Shown here: positions 9,201-16,517 of the stretch, one piece after another
How the letters are laid out: each line of letters opens with the position of its first letter
How positions within the stretch are numbered: the first letter of the stretch is position 1
NCBI GenBank assembly: GCA_016197205.1
Contig: JACPWG010000194.1
Location: 1 to 52,428 of the forward strand
DNA: 52,428 nt
Direction of reading: 5' to 3'
Source: Planctomycetota bacterium
Lineage (GTDB): Bacteria > Planctomycetota > MHYJ01 > WSZJ01 > JACPWG01
Translations under genes and position numbers: made by a program
The notes under the pieces: model-generated
Told to the model about the DNA's origin: nothing
The model's input: the letters and a program-made list of their open reading frames with translations, nothing else
Databases searched by the model: none

Positions 9201-9680
9201 ATCGGCGAATACCACCGTGCGGAGCAGGACTACCGCGAGGCCGCCGACCTCTATGGGGCGAATGCGCGCGAAAGCGAGAACCCCGATGACTTGGACTGCG
9301 TAAGCTGTGTGTTCTGCGAGACGATGTTTGACATCGGGTTCGCCGATGCCTGGCTCCAAGCGCAGTGGTGGGTCCAGGATCGGGGTGAAGCCCTGGAACA
9401 GGCGGGCCTCCTGCAGGAGGCCATCGCGGCCTATGACCGCGCGCTCGAATTGGTCCCGGGTTTCGCCGACGCGTACTACTACCGAGGCCGGACCCAAGAG
9501 GCCATGGGGGACTTGGACGGCGCAGTCGCGAGTTTGACCGCGGCCCTTGACTGGGCGTGGCCGAAGTGGACCCTTCGCACTCAAACGGCAAGCGCCCTGG
9601 CGCGCCTACGTCGGGCTATTGCTGAGGAAGACGACCCGGGCTATCGCCGAAAGGCGAGAGCCCCCCACGACCCGCCGTAG
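6216..9680 (+). CDS. Soluble Ser/Thr protein kinase with coiled coil and C-terminal TPRs
   Basis: A 1154-residue protein. ATG 6216 with GGAGGA (6201-6206) is preferred to a TTG at 6132. Residues 1-200 are an unidentified helical domain and residues about 205-370 a charged heptad-rich region (likely coiled coil). Residues about 485-735 are a protein kinase with a glycine loop GAGGTG (493-498), catalytic K514, HRD (606-608) and DFG at D626, so it appears active. Residues about 740-790 (MAAADGKITAARRAML) resemble a small TerB-like helical domain found in similar kinases. From about 810 to the end are TPR units, including two near-identical DDWWA(Q/R)WDRGC blocks. No transmembrane segment follows the kinase, unlike the common PknB layout. 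Confidence 0.88.
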   Translation: MPALEVLASLGYEVANGLALGSGALQGLAMTRDAVLALVRKHFKSPARLSEAYRRALADGVRTVEVGLKGPRLYSPGADKAFARELETRILAPFAAAHPRLGGPEAARAACARDVEKVRVAGVLDPGSLGEEGAADAFYHAVQVETSRAGYVRLRDEASEWVLQRVSAALRDPMAPLVLLLRHENVLLGAARDHFLRLAAADPELRALLQALDSQRMRVELALARKREEETLRLVKATADSDAGRAAELRAQAKATHAEVARLEGLVVRLEVLQRGALQAAREDAAEVRACFGPIAARLEEVWEVAKNLHLQLGELSQGIGELKEGQAGIAEEQRLHGDLLRRIEDGLRELMEKLERSQRARGVEPGRRLSQDAVTVPASASEVEQAERVVAELAALGAGEGLEAMDLATTTLVSAGRLEEAESRIVEALARAASGGLPAGPILARLLYKLYRIRIARRRHAEAFQAYRQAVALDGAVADFPPRKYAAEAILGAGGTGIVFLAREKTGRQVTVKVLLLPRRELRDRFLREARAGVRLDDPRIVRVHDYSDDDLERPYLVTEHVSGARDLAAYVRERGGRLAEVEALGIAREIALALAAAHRAGVLHRDVKPENVLVSAAGTVKLCDFGLAKVAGDPALTQAGDRLYTPLYAAPEQKRDPSTAGHAADVFAYGMTLYFLFTGHPPEGMPDLNEVPEGVRPVIHRATRPRPEERFASFEEVLAALPQPVDEAAVRRDEAEYRFAVEMAAADGKITAARRAMLERKAGDLRIPAGRRRAIEDEVAQRADVSSPSNAPVRSPEGASSEPPDAGAHLRRANELLKAGEVDGAIAGYTRALEIDPQLVEAWKARGDARERNGDEDGALADYRKASSLTSPEYLLHGGVGGAIERLHDDVCEACGAWKDIEDLTQALREDPNDWWAQWDRGCAREAIGDIAGAEQDYREAATSYDYSGTEDFSDTVDDFQDRLDAIRELTRTIESDPDDWWARWDRGCAWEAIGEYHRAEQDYREAADLYGANARESENPDDLDCVSCVFCETMFDIGFADAWLQAQWWVQDRGEALEQAGLLQEAIAAYDRALELVPGFADAYYYRGRTQEAMGDLDGAVASLTAALDWAWPKWTLRTQTASALARLRRAIAEEDDPGYRRKARAPHDPP

Positions 9681-10339
9681 CCCACCGCCTCGAGGGTGCC
9701 CACACCGGCTCTCCCGCCGCGGCTGCAGGTACCAGCCCCGATGTCTCCGCGGCCGCCGGATCCTCGCCCCCGGCAACGCCGGCGGGCGGGGGGGGATCGA
9801 ACTCGTCCATCCTCGCGGAGGACGCCGAGCTGGTCGCAGGCTTTACCCGGGGGTCGGCCCTTTCAAGGTGGTGTAGTCACGCTTCCGCCCGCCGCAAGCA
9901 GATTGTTCACTTGATCCTGCGGCTTGAGTCCGCTTTGTGGTGCAGGGCTTCCGCCCTGCACCCGCACGGAACCTCCGAAGCGCTTCCCCCTTTTCCCGTC
10001 GAGCCGCCCCCGCACACAACGGCCTGCGTAATTTCCACCCGGGTTGTCCCGTCGGTGCAGGGCGGAAGCCCTGCACCACAAGGGCTCATGGCCGGCGAAG
10101 GCGAGCACTCGGGTGTTCGCCCCTTGCCGCGCTCGGACCTTCAATGCACTGTGCCGCAAGGGTCGATTCGATCCCCCACCTGGATAGGTTCGCCAAGGCG
10201 GTGTGGGCTCGGTGGCGCGGCGCTCTCGCTGAAAATGCCGCCTCCGAGCAAAGCGCAACCCGCCGCGTCGCTGGGGTCGGGCCCTCTTGTCACGACGGCG
10301 AAATCGCGGTAGACTCTTCGACGCAGGGGACGCAGCGCG
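9681..10339. other. Intergenic stretch holding a ~343 bp MITE-like element
   Basis: This separates the kinase gene from the minus-strand reductase gene. Bases 9852-10194 are the dispersed element described separately. The remaining flanks (9681-9851, 10195-10339) are GC-rich; I see no RNA gene or convincing terminator. Confidence 0.5.
9852..10194 (+). repeat. MITE-like dispersed repeat, copy 1
   Basis: It starts with GGTCGGCCCTTTCAAGGTGG and ends, in reverse complement, with a degenerate version of that sequence. Inside are two palindromes of the type GTGGTGCAGGGC-TTC-CGCCCTGCACC (9937-9963 and 10054-10079) in opposite orientations. A second copy of nearly the same size, inverted, lies at 47505-47850. 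No open frame in either copy looks like a transposase. Confidence 0.75.
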
Positions 10340-12211
10340 CTACCCCCCGCCGCCGGCCGCTCCCGCCGCCCCCTTCCACTTGAACGCCTCGAGGTCGAAC
10401 TCGGCGGCCATCGCCTTGCGAAAGGCTGCGGCCGTGAGCGCGCCCGCGGGCGCGCCGGTGCGCTCGGCGAGCGCCGAGACGAAGCGCGTCCATTCCCGCT
10501 CGCGGCGCGAGATCTCGTCCAGGTCCCGGATCGCCCCGAAGTTCTGTACGTAGCGGTTGTGGCGGCAAAGCATCCGGAAGACGTGCTCCGTGTTCGGGCG
10601 CGGGAGCGGCAGCCCCAGGATGTCCACGTCGTTGCCGACTTCGTGGACCGGTTGCCCCCACTCGCTGTAGCTCCCGAAAATCGACCCCAGCGTCTTGAGC
10701 GCTCCGGCAAGCTTCGGCTGGTCGAGGGAGGTCAGCACCTTGGTCAGGAGCGGCAGCGTGACGTTCCGATGAAGCGTCGGCTCCGCGAGCTTCACGGACA
10801 CCTCGATCTCCTCGGCCGCGACCTGCTGGATCGTGCCCGACGTCAGCCGGTGGTCCGTGGCGAGATGGATGCGCGAGCCGACCGCGTCGGGCTTGCGCAG
10901 CGCGGCCAGGATGCCGGCCACGACGCGGTCCACGGGGACAAGGTTCAGCTCCGCGGACGGGTCGGCGGGAAAGACGCAAGCCATCCGGGCGATCACGCGG
11001 GCGCGCGACCGGTCGGCCCACGAGCCCTCCTTGCATTCGAGCGCCTGCTTCGCGCGCCCGAAAGTATTGATCGGGGCGTTCACCACTTTCGTGTCGCCCC
11101 GGTTGTTGCCGTTTCGGGAGTCGCCGATCACGATGGCCGGGCAGAGCTGCGTGACCCGGAGCCCGCGCTCGGCGAGGAAGCGGTCGGTCTCGATCGAGCC
11201 CATCGCCTTGGTCAACTCGTAGTAGTTGTTGTAGAAATTCCGCGGGAAGACCAGCTCCTCCTCGCTCGCCAGCGCGCCGGCCTGCCGGCCATGGACGTAG
11301 GAGGTCTCGATGCTCAAGTGGCCCACGAACGGGCTGCCCGCGGCTTCCTGCAGTTCGAGCGAGAAGCGCAGGGCGTTGAGCGCGCCCAGGACGTTCGCGC
11401 GGAAGGACAGGTCGTACGGGTCGTCGAAGGAGACGCTCGCGGCGCAGTGGATGACGTGGGTCAGCGTGGAGCGGAGCCGGGCGCGCTCGTCCGCGGCGAT
11501 ACCGAGGTGCGGGGCCTCGATGTCCCCGTCGACGAACCGGAACTTCGCGCGCTTCGGGTGGTCCTCGAGCCAGAGCTGCCGGAGCAGTTCGGCGCCGCGT
11601 TCGGCCGGCGGGACCACGCGGAGGACGGCCTTCGTCTTCCGGTCGCGGAGTTCCTTGCCGCGGATCACGACCACCAACTCGCGGATGTCGTCGTCGTCCG
11701 CTGCCTGGGCCAGGATCTCCTTGCCGAGGAAGCCCGTGCCGCCGGTCAGGAGGACGCGGTAGGCGGGCCGGCCGTTTTCGCTCGCGCGCCCGAGTTTGTC
11801 CCCCGCCGCCTTGCGGAGCGCCGCGAGGCGGGGCTGGGTCTCTTCGGCGCTCCGCTCCGCCCGCTTGAAGCGGAAGTAATACTCTTTGTCCTTGAGGCCG
11901 AAGAGCCGTTTGCCGATGCTCGTCTTGTCGGTGGTGCCGAGAACGGACGCGACGACGTCGACGGCTTTCTTGCCGAGCTGGCGGGCCTCCTTCATGCGGC
12001 GGAGGACGAGGTCGGGATCGCCGGTCTTTTGCACCGCGCGGGCCATCAGGTAGCGGGCGTAGACGTCGACCACGTGGAAGTCCCGGTGATTGTGGACGAG
12101 GAGCTGCTTCGGCTGGATGTCGTCGGGCAGCACCTCGCCGGTGAGCAGGCTCACCTTTTCGATGTAGCGGGACGGCGGGAGAACGTCGGACGGCAGGGGG
12201 GCCTCTTTCAT
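10340..12211 (-). CDS. Fatty acyl-CoA reductase-like NAD(P)-binding protein (Male sterility/SDR type)
   Basis: A 623-residue protein. ATG 12211 with GGAG nine bases upstream is preferred over a GTG at 12232. Residues 1-145 are a helical N-terminal extension. The Rossmann motif TGGTGFLG is at 156-163, and the extended-SDR active-site tyrosine and lysine appear in NNYYELTKAMG. The segment around THVIHCAASVSFDDPYDLSFRANVLGA is typical of the NAD_binding_4 family, which reduces fatty acyl-CoA/ACP to alcohols or aldehydes. The C-terminal ~100 residues are helical. Reductase activity is inferred; another carboxyl-reducing or dehydrogenase role is possible. It is divergent from the GIY-YIG gene. Confidence 0.8.
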   Translation of the reverse strand: MKEAPLPSDVLPPSRYIEKVSLLTGEVLPDDIQPKQLLVHNHRDFHVVDVYARYLMARAVQKTGDPDLVLRRMKEARQLGKKAVDVVASVLGTTDKTSIGKRLFGLKDKEYYFRFKRAERSAEETQPRLAALRKAAGDKLGRASENGRPAYRVLLTGGTGFLGKEILAQAADDDDIRELVVVIRGKELRDRKTKAVLRVVPPAERGAELLRQLWLEDHPKRAKFRFVDGDIEAPHLGIAADERARLRSTLTHVIHCAASVSFDDPYDLSFRANVLGALNALRFSLELQEAAGSPFVGHLSIETSYVHGRQAGALASEEELVFPRNFYNNYYELTKAMGSIETDRFLAERGLRVTQLCPAIVIGDSRNGNNRGDTKVVNAPINTFGRAKQALECKEGSWADRSRARVIARMACVFPADPSAELNLVPVDRVVAGILAALRKPDAVGSRIHLATDHRLTSGTIQQVAAEEIEVSVKLAEPTLHRNVTLPLLTKVLTSLDQPKLAGALKTLGSIFGSYSEWGQPVHEVGNDVDILGLPLPRPNTEHVFRMLCRHNRYVQNFGAIRDLDEISRREREWTRFVSALAERTGAPAGALTAAAFRKAMAAEFDLEAFKWKGAAGAAGGGG

Positions 12212-12303
12212 CGTGGGTTCTCCGAGCGACACGGCCGGATCGAAAGCCGGAGGTGGGCGTGCACCAGTCCTGGCGCAAGAGCAAAAGATAGCGCGGAGGC
12301 CGG

Positions 12304-12888
12304 GTGGAAAGCGAGAAAAAGAAGAGGCACGGGAGTCGAGGACGCGCCCTCTCCCCGGCCCGTGGACCCGTGCGTCCTCACGCGCGGGCGCGGGCGCGGG
12401 CGGGAGCCGGCTCGACGGCGGCCTCGCCGAGGGTCGGCCCGTGGTTCGTGTATCTGCTTCGCTGCGGGGACGGTTCGCTCTACTGCGGGATCACGAACGA
12501 CCTGGCGCGGCGCGTGGAGGCGCATCGACGCGGAAAGGGCGCGCGGTATACGCGGTCGCGCCCGCCGGTGCGCCTCGCGTACTGGGAGAGCAGCGGTTCG
12601 CGTTCCGCGGCGCTCCGCCGGGAGCATGCGCTCAAGAAGCTGCCGCGTGCGCGGAAGCTGGAGCTGGTCGCAGGCGGGGGCGCCGCAGCGGGGGGGAGCG
12701 GGAGCGCGGGCCGGCGTGAAGTGGGAACGGGGATGCGGTCGAAGAGACGGGCCGCGCGTGGAACGGAACGGGAGGCGGGAGGCGGGGCTACTTCCTCGAG
12801 CCCGGCTTGCCGGTCCCGGGGCCCATGTCCTGGACCTGCTTCTGGAGCGCGTCCAGGACGGGCTTCGAGCTCCCCGCGGTCGCGATGA
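12304..12888 (+). CDS. GIY-YIG domain endonuclease-like protein (UPF0213/YhbQ type)
   Basis: A 194-residue frame starting at GTG 12304, with GGAGG at 12295-12299. An in-frame GTG at 12370 is the alternative. Residues about 46-120 hold the GIY-YIG core: WFVYLLRCGDGSLYCGITND, then RRVEAHRRGKGARYTRSRPP and the conserved glutamate and lysine in REHALKKLPRARKL. This matches the small stand-alone GIY-YIG proteins, which usually end at about 90-100 residues. Here a ~65-residue Gly/Ala/Arg/Ser-rich tail follows and overlaps the 3' end of the convergent gene by 101 bases. The tail may be non-functional read-through. Its role is unknown, possibly nucleic-acid processing. Confidence 0.75.
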   Translation: MESEKKKRHGSRGRALSPARGPVRPHARARARAGAGSTAASPRVGPWFVYLLRCGDGSLYCGITNDLARRVEAHRRGKGARYTRSRPPVRLAYWESSGSRSAALRREHALKKLPRARKLELVAGGGAAAGGSGSAGRREVGTGMRSKRRAARGTEREAGGGATSSSPACRSRGPCPGPASGARPGRASSSPRSR

Positions 12889-15208
12889 TCTTCCGGAACG
12901 CGGCCTTCGCCTGTGCGTCCTCGAGGATCTCGGCCATGAGCATGCGGAAAAGCGTCGAGTTGTCGATCGGGACGACCTCGTAGAGCTTCTTGTACCGGCC
13001 GGCGGAGAGGATGACCGTCAGGTCGGTGTACTTGACGGCGAACTTTCCGTCCGCGGTCTTCTCGAGCGTGAGGTTGCCCTTCTTCTTCGTGACCGGGCCG
13101 GGGACGTCGACGGGCCCCTTCTCCGGCTTTTTCGCGACCGCGGGGATCTTCACCGTCGGCTCGGAGCCCGTCAGCGCCGCGCCCTCTTCGCCGGGTGCGC
13201 CCACCTTGCCCGTCTCCTGCTTCTTGCCCGGGGGGGCCTTGATGCCGGTGACGGTCGTGCTCTTCGAGACGGCGGGGCCGGTCTTTCCCGTGCCGGCGAC
13301 GGTGGGCGTCCTGGAGGTGGCGGGGCCGGGGCCCGGCATGCCCGCGACGGTCGGCGACTTCGACGTGGTCGGCGCGGGCACGCCCGCGAGGGTCGGGGTC
13401 TTCGAAGTGCCCGGTGCGGGCACGCCCGCGAGGGTCGGGGTCTTCGACGTCGCCGGAGCGGGAGCGCCCGCGACCGTCGGTGTCTTTGAAATCGTCGTGC
13501 CGGGTTTCGGCGCGCCTGCCAAGGTCGGCGTCTTGGACACGGCGGCGGCGGGGGCCTTCGCGGCAGTTTTTTCGGTCCCCTTGTCGGCCGGCTTCGGCGC
13601 CGTTTTCGCCGTCGACTTCTCGGCGGTCTTTTCCGGGACCCACGCCTCGAGTTCCGGTTCGTCCTTCTCGGACGGCGCCTCGGCGGGCTTGTCGGCCGCC
13701 TTGCCGGGGGGCTTGCCCGTGGGCGTGGTCCCCTTGTCCCCCTTCGCGGCGATCCCGGCCTTGGCGGGCTCGGCCTTCTTGCCGGAGGCCTTCTCCGCCG
13801 CCTTGGGCTCGGCAGCTTTGCCGGCCGACGCGGCGCCCGGCGCCGTGATCTGCGTGTCGGCCTCGCTCGCGTTCGGAACGGGTTCTCCCAGCATCGGGCC
13901 GGGGGGGGCGCCCTTGGGCACGACCTTGGTCACGGGGCCCGGGATCTTGGCCGCGGGCTTGGCAGCGGGGAGCGGCGCCTTCGTGGGCGGCTCGATTTTT
14001 TTTGCCCCGGCCTTTTCCGCGACCTTGGGGAGCACCGGTTCGTCCGCGGGCTCAGGCGGCAACGGCGGCTCGGCCTCCGGCTCCGATGCAGGAGGCGCGG
14101 CCTTCGGGGAAGGCTTGGCGGCGCCCGCCTTGCCCGCCTGCTTTTCGCCCTTCGCCGAGGGCTTGGGCGCGGGTACTACGGGCGCAGGGGGTGGTTCTTC
14201 CTCCAGCGCGGCTTCCGCGGGCATCGCCTCGTCGAACATCGGATCGACCGGCAGGGCTTCGACCGGGAGCTCGTCCACGGGAAGGGCTTCCACGGGCAGC
14301 GCTTCGACCGGGAGGGCTTCGACCGGGAGCGGCTCGGAGGCTTCCCCGCCGGCCGGGAAGAGTTCTTCCGGGGTCGCGGCCGGCTCCGCCTTTTTCCCCG
14401 CGCCCTTCTTGCCGGCGGCCTTCTTCGCGGGCTTGGCCGCTGGCGGGGGTGGCGGCTCGGCCGGGACCGGCGGCGGCTCGTTCACCTCCGCCGAGGGGAT
14501 GGCCTCGGCCTCCGCCCCCATCGAGAGTTCGGCGTCGAACGCGGCGAATTCGTCCATCGCGGTGGACGCGACCGGCAGCTCCTCTGCGGAGGCCCCGGCG
14601 GGCTCGGCCGCGGGGAGACCCTCGGGCTCGACGCTGGGGAAGTCCTCCGCGCCGCCGGCGGGCGGAAAGAGATCGTCGGGGGACGTGCCGGCCGGTTCGC
14701 TGCTTACGGGCGCGACGGGGATGTCCGACTCCTCGATCTCCTCCTCGACCACACCCTCCTCCGCGCCGGCGACATTGACGGGGGCCTCCTCCGGGGGGGC
14801 ATCGTCGGGGGAGGCCTCCTCGAACACGACCTCGGGTTCCTGGTCGGGGCTGCCTTTGACCGTGACGTGCACGAAGCCTTCGTCCTCCGGCTCCTCAGCC
14901 TCTTCGGCGACGGAGCCGTCGTCCGAGGGCGGATTCAGCGCACCAGCGGGAGGATGCTGCTTCACTTCCTCTTGGAGAAGATTCATGGCGGGCTCGATCC
15001 CGCCGATCCGATCGCTCATCCTGCGGAGGGCCGTGCGCGCCTCGGGCGAGTCGAGGATGGTGTCGTTGAGGAGCATGAAGAGCGCGCCGCTGTCCAGGGG
15101 GATGCAGTAATAGATGTCCTCGAAGTTGGTCTGGTTGAGGTCGATGGAGTCCTCTCCGTCGGTGAGTTGGAACCCACCGTCCGCGGCGGTCTCCAGATGC
15201 AAGGGCAT
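12788..15208 (-). CDS. Low-complexity protein with homologous N- and C-terminal domains
   Basis: An 806-residue protein from ATG 15208. The promoter at 15334-15362 places the transcript start near 15327, which argues against an in-frame start at 15328. Residues 1-83 and 713-795 are homologous to each other: a hand alignment without gaps gives 24 identities in 83 columns (LxLExxADGxF, YxxxPxDxxxLFxxLxxxIL, AxxAxR). The intervening ~630 residues are Pro/Ala/Glu/Lys-rich. They contain an (E)ALPV pentapeptide run (DNA 14236-14335) and about eight SKTPT(L/V)AG(A/V)PAP units (DNA 13250-13545). No signal peptide or membrane segment is seen. I do not recognise the domain. It could be a scaffold or linker protein whose two ends bind the same kind of partner. 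Confidence 0.75.
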   Translation of the reverse strand: MPLHLETAADGGFQLTDGEDSIDLNQTNFEDIYYCIPLDSGALFMLLNDTILDSPEARTALRRMSDRIGGIEPAMNLLQEEVKQHPPAGALNPPSDDGSVAEEAEEPEDEGFVHVTVKGSPDQEPEVVFEEASPDDAPPEEAPVNVAGAEEGVVEEEIEESDIPVAPVSSEPAGTSPDDLFPPAGGAEDFPSVEPEGLPAAEPAGASAEELPVASTAMDEFAAFDAELSMGAEAEAIPSAEVNEPPPVPAEPPPPPAAKPAKKAAGKKGAGKKAEPAATPEELFPAGGEASEPLPVEALPVEALPVEALPVDELPVEALPVDPMFDEAMPAEAALEEEPPPAPVVPAPKPSAKGEKQAGKAGAAKPSPKAAPPASEPEAEPPLPPEPADEPVLPKVAEKAGAKKIEPPTKAPLPAAKPAAKIPGPVTKVVPKGAPPGPMLGEPVPNASEADTQITAPGAASAGKAAEPKAAEKASGKKAEPAKAGIAAKGDKGTTPTGKPPGKAADKPAEAPSEKDEPELEAWVPEKTAEKSTAKTAPKPADKGTEKTAAKAPAAAVSKTPTLAGAPKPGTTISKTPTVAGAPAPATSKTPTLAGVPAPGTSKTPTLAGVPAPTTSKSPTVAGMPGPGPATSRTPTVAGTGKTGPAVSKSTTVTGIKAPPGKKQETGKVGAPGEEGAALTGSEPTVKIPAVAKKPEKGPVDVPGPVTKKKGNLTLEKTADGKFAVKYTDLTVILSAGRYKKLYEVVPIDNSTLFRMLMAEILEDAQAKAAFRKIIATAGSSKPVLDALQKQVQDMGPGTGKPGSRK
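13250..13545 (-). repeat. In-frame tandem repeat encoding SKTPT-AG-PAP units
   Basis: About eight imperfect units of 36-45 bases each encode (S/T)KTPT(L/V)AG followed by a short Pro/Gly-rich spacer. Because the unit length is a multiple of three, copy number can change without breaking the frame. It lies in the low-complexity middle of the 12788-15208 gene. Confidence 0.75.
14236..14335 (-). repeat. In-frame tandem repeat encoding ALPVE pentapeptides
   Basis: About six 15-base units encode E-A-L-P-V or D-E-L-P-V. It lies in the acidic middle of the 12788-15208 gene and is again a frame-preserving repeat. Confidence 0.75.
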
Positions 15209-15333
15209 TCGACAAATCCCCGGAAGTGTCGAGCGTGGTACGCGGCCTTCCGCCGCGGACGCAACCATCTGCCGGCTGCCGAGTTGAATTCGGCGCCGAG
15301 GGGAGTGTCCGCGAGAGGAGGCGTTCAAAGCGT

Positions 15334-15362
15334 ACTATAGCGGATGCACGGAGGCTTGTCAA
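15334..15362 (-). promoter_or_regulatory. Strong putative sigma70-type promoter
   Basis: On the minus strand this reads TTGACA (15362-15357), a 17-base spacer and TATAGT (15339-15334), near-consensus. It would drive the 12788-15208 gene with a leader of about 120 bases. Confidence 0.65.
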
Positions 15363-16000
15363 CAAATCCGGCCGTGGCCCCCCAACGGCACGTCAAGGAA
15401 CAATTCACGCGGTTCGGAAACCATGTGAAAAGGCTCAAGGCTCAATCAAGCCTCAATGCTCACGGAGGCCAGAGACGTGAACGCTGACCTTCAGCGAGTC
15501 AGGACCCGTAAGAAAATGACTCGCTCATTTGACGCGCAGGAGGGCGCCATGAATTCTCAATGCTCAATTTTCAAAACTCAGACAAGGCTCAAGGTTCAAT
15601 TTTCAATGACCACCATGGAACGTAGCCCGGCCACGGGATCGCGGACTCTGAGCCTTGAACCTTGAGGTATGGTTCAAACGTGGGTTACAGCCTGCCGTCG
15701 GCCGCCTGCCGTAGGGGCGCCCCTTGTGGGCGCCCACCAACCCTGAGCCTTGCCTGAGAATTGAGCCTTGAGCCTTGAGACTTGCTTGAGCTTTGAGCCT
15801 TAAGCCTTGAGAATTGAGTCTTCGTCCTGCACGCCTCGTTCGCGCGCCTCGCGGGCGGCAGAACTTGCCTTCGCCTACCGGTCACCGACCTCCGCGGAGC
15901 GGTACACTGTCCCGCGGTAGCCACCCGAAAATTTCCACCCGGATAAGCCCCTGCCCCGGGCCCGCTTGCGTCCTTGACGCTCCGATTCGCAGGCTCCGCC
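15363..16000. repeat. Repeat-rich intergenic stretch (CTTGAGCC words; partial MITE)
   Basis: Bases 15430-15660 carry GGCTCAAGG/CTCAATG-type words and 15640-15830 the reverse complement TTGAGCCTTGAG words, a larger version of the array at 776-968. Bases 15831-15905 are, in reverse complement, the left ~75 bases of the repeat found whole at 19959-20157 and 43526-43719. No gene is evident. Confidence 0.65.
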
Positions 16001-16028
16001 TTGACTTCCAGGTTTTCTAATGTATAAT
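16001..16028 (+). promoter_or_regulatory. Strong putative sigma70-type promoter of the pilin-like operon
   Basis: TTGACT (16001-16006), a 16-base spacer and a consensus TATAAT (16023-16028). Transcription would start near 16035. This rules out an in-frame ATG at 16030 and supports ATG 16084 as the start of the first gene. Confidence 0.75.
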
Positions 16029-16083
16029 TATGCGTGCACTTAGAATTGTTCTGTTCTCGCGCGGACCCACGAGGAAGTCAAGC

Positions 16084-16509
16084 ATGAGGCGCGTCGTTCG
16101 GTCGGGTTGTCACGCCTTCAGCCTGCTGGAGCTCGGCATCGCGGGTTCCGTCCTCTCCGTCGCGCTCCTGGGTCTCCTCGCTACAATCGCCTTCACGACC
16201 CGCTCGGACATCAACTGCGAGGAGTCGACCATCGCCCTCCACGGCGTCCGCGAACGACTCGAGATCCTCGAAGCCTCCCCGTTCGCCTCCCTGGCCGCTG
16301 CGAGCGGCACGACCTACGCCATTGACAACACGAATTCCCTCCTCGATCGCCTGGTGCCCGCGCCCGGAAGGAGCCAGGTCGTCAGCGTCACGGTCAGTCA
16401 GGTCACGTCAGGAAATCCCGACCTGCTGGAGGTCGTCGTGCAGGCCGACTGGCAGGGCGCCATGGGAGTTCGTACGCTGCGCGTGCGAACCCGCATCGCC
16501 AACCACTGA
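16084..16509 (+). CDS. Type IV pilin / type II secretion pseudopilin-like protein (minor, PilV/GspI-like)
   Basis: A 141-residue protein from ATG 16084, with GAGGAAG upstream. The N-terminus is a short basic leader followed by FSLLELGIAGSVLSVALLGLLATIAF. This is a class III signal with glutamate at position 5 of the mature protein and a long hydrophobic helix. The residue before the cleavage point is alanine (HA/FSLLE), where glycine is the rule, so processing may be inefficient or differ. The rest is a short globular domain. It is the first gene of an operon with two further pilin-like genes and a HEAT gene. It likely forms part of a pilus or pseudopilus tip complex; the major pilin and ATPases are not in the window. 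Confidence 0.75.
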   Translation: MRRVVRSGCHAFSLLELGIAGSVLSVALLGLLATIAFTTRSDINCEESTIALHGVRERLEILEASPFASLAAASGTTYAIDNTNSLLDRLVPAPGRSQVVSVTVSQVTSGNPDLLEVVVQADWQGAMGVRTLRVRTRIANH

Positions 16510-16517
16510 GGGATCCC

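Noticed and set aside
9852..10194. An insertion sequence with a transposase
   Set aside because: The terminal repeats are convincing, but the 343 bp contain no frame resembling a transposase, so only a non-autonomous element is supported.
10559..13489. A 976-residue plus-strand open frame across the reductase, GIY-YIG and low-complexity genes
   Set aside because: It is antisense to two genes with clear domains, has no recognisable domain of its own and is rich in Arg/Ala/Gly/Asp/Val, as expected for a GC-rich shadow frame.
12990..15110. A 706-residue Ser/Gly/Ala-rich plus-strand frame that looks like a surface repeat protein
   Set aside because: It is the complement of the low-complexity middle of the 12788-15208 gene. 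That gene has a near-consensus promoter and an internal domain duplication, so the plus-strand repeats are mirror images.
16030..16083. ATG 16030 as start of the first pilin-like gene
   Set aside because: The TATAAT box ends at 16028, so transcription would begin after this ATG. ATG 16084 also gives a normal short prepilin leader.
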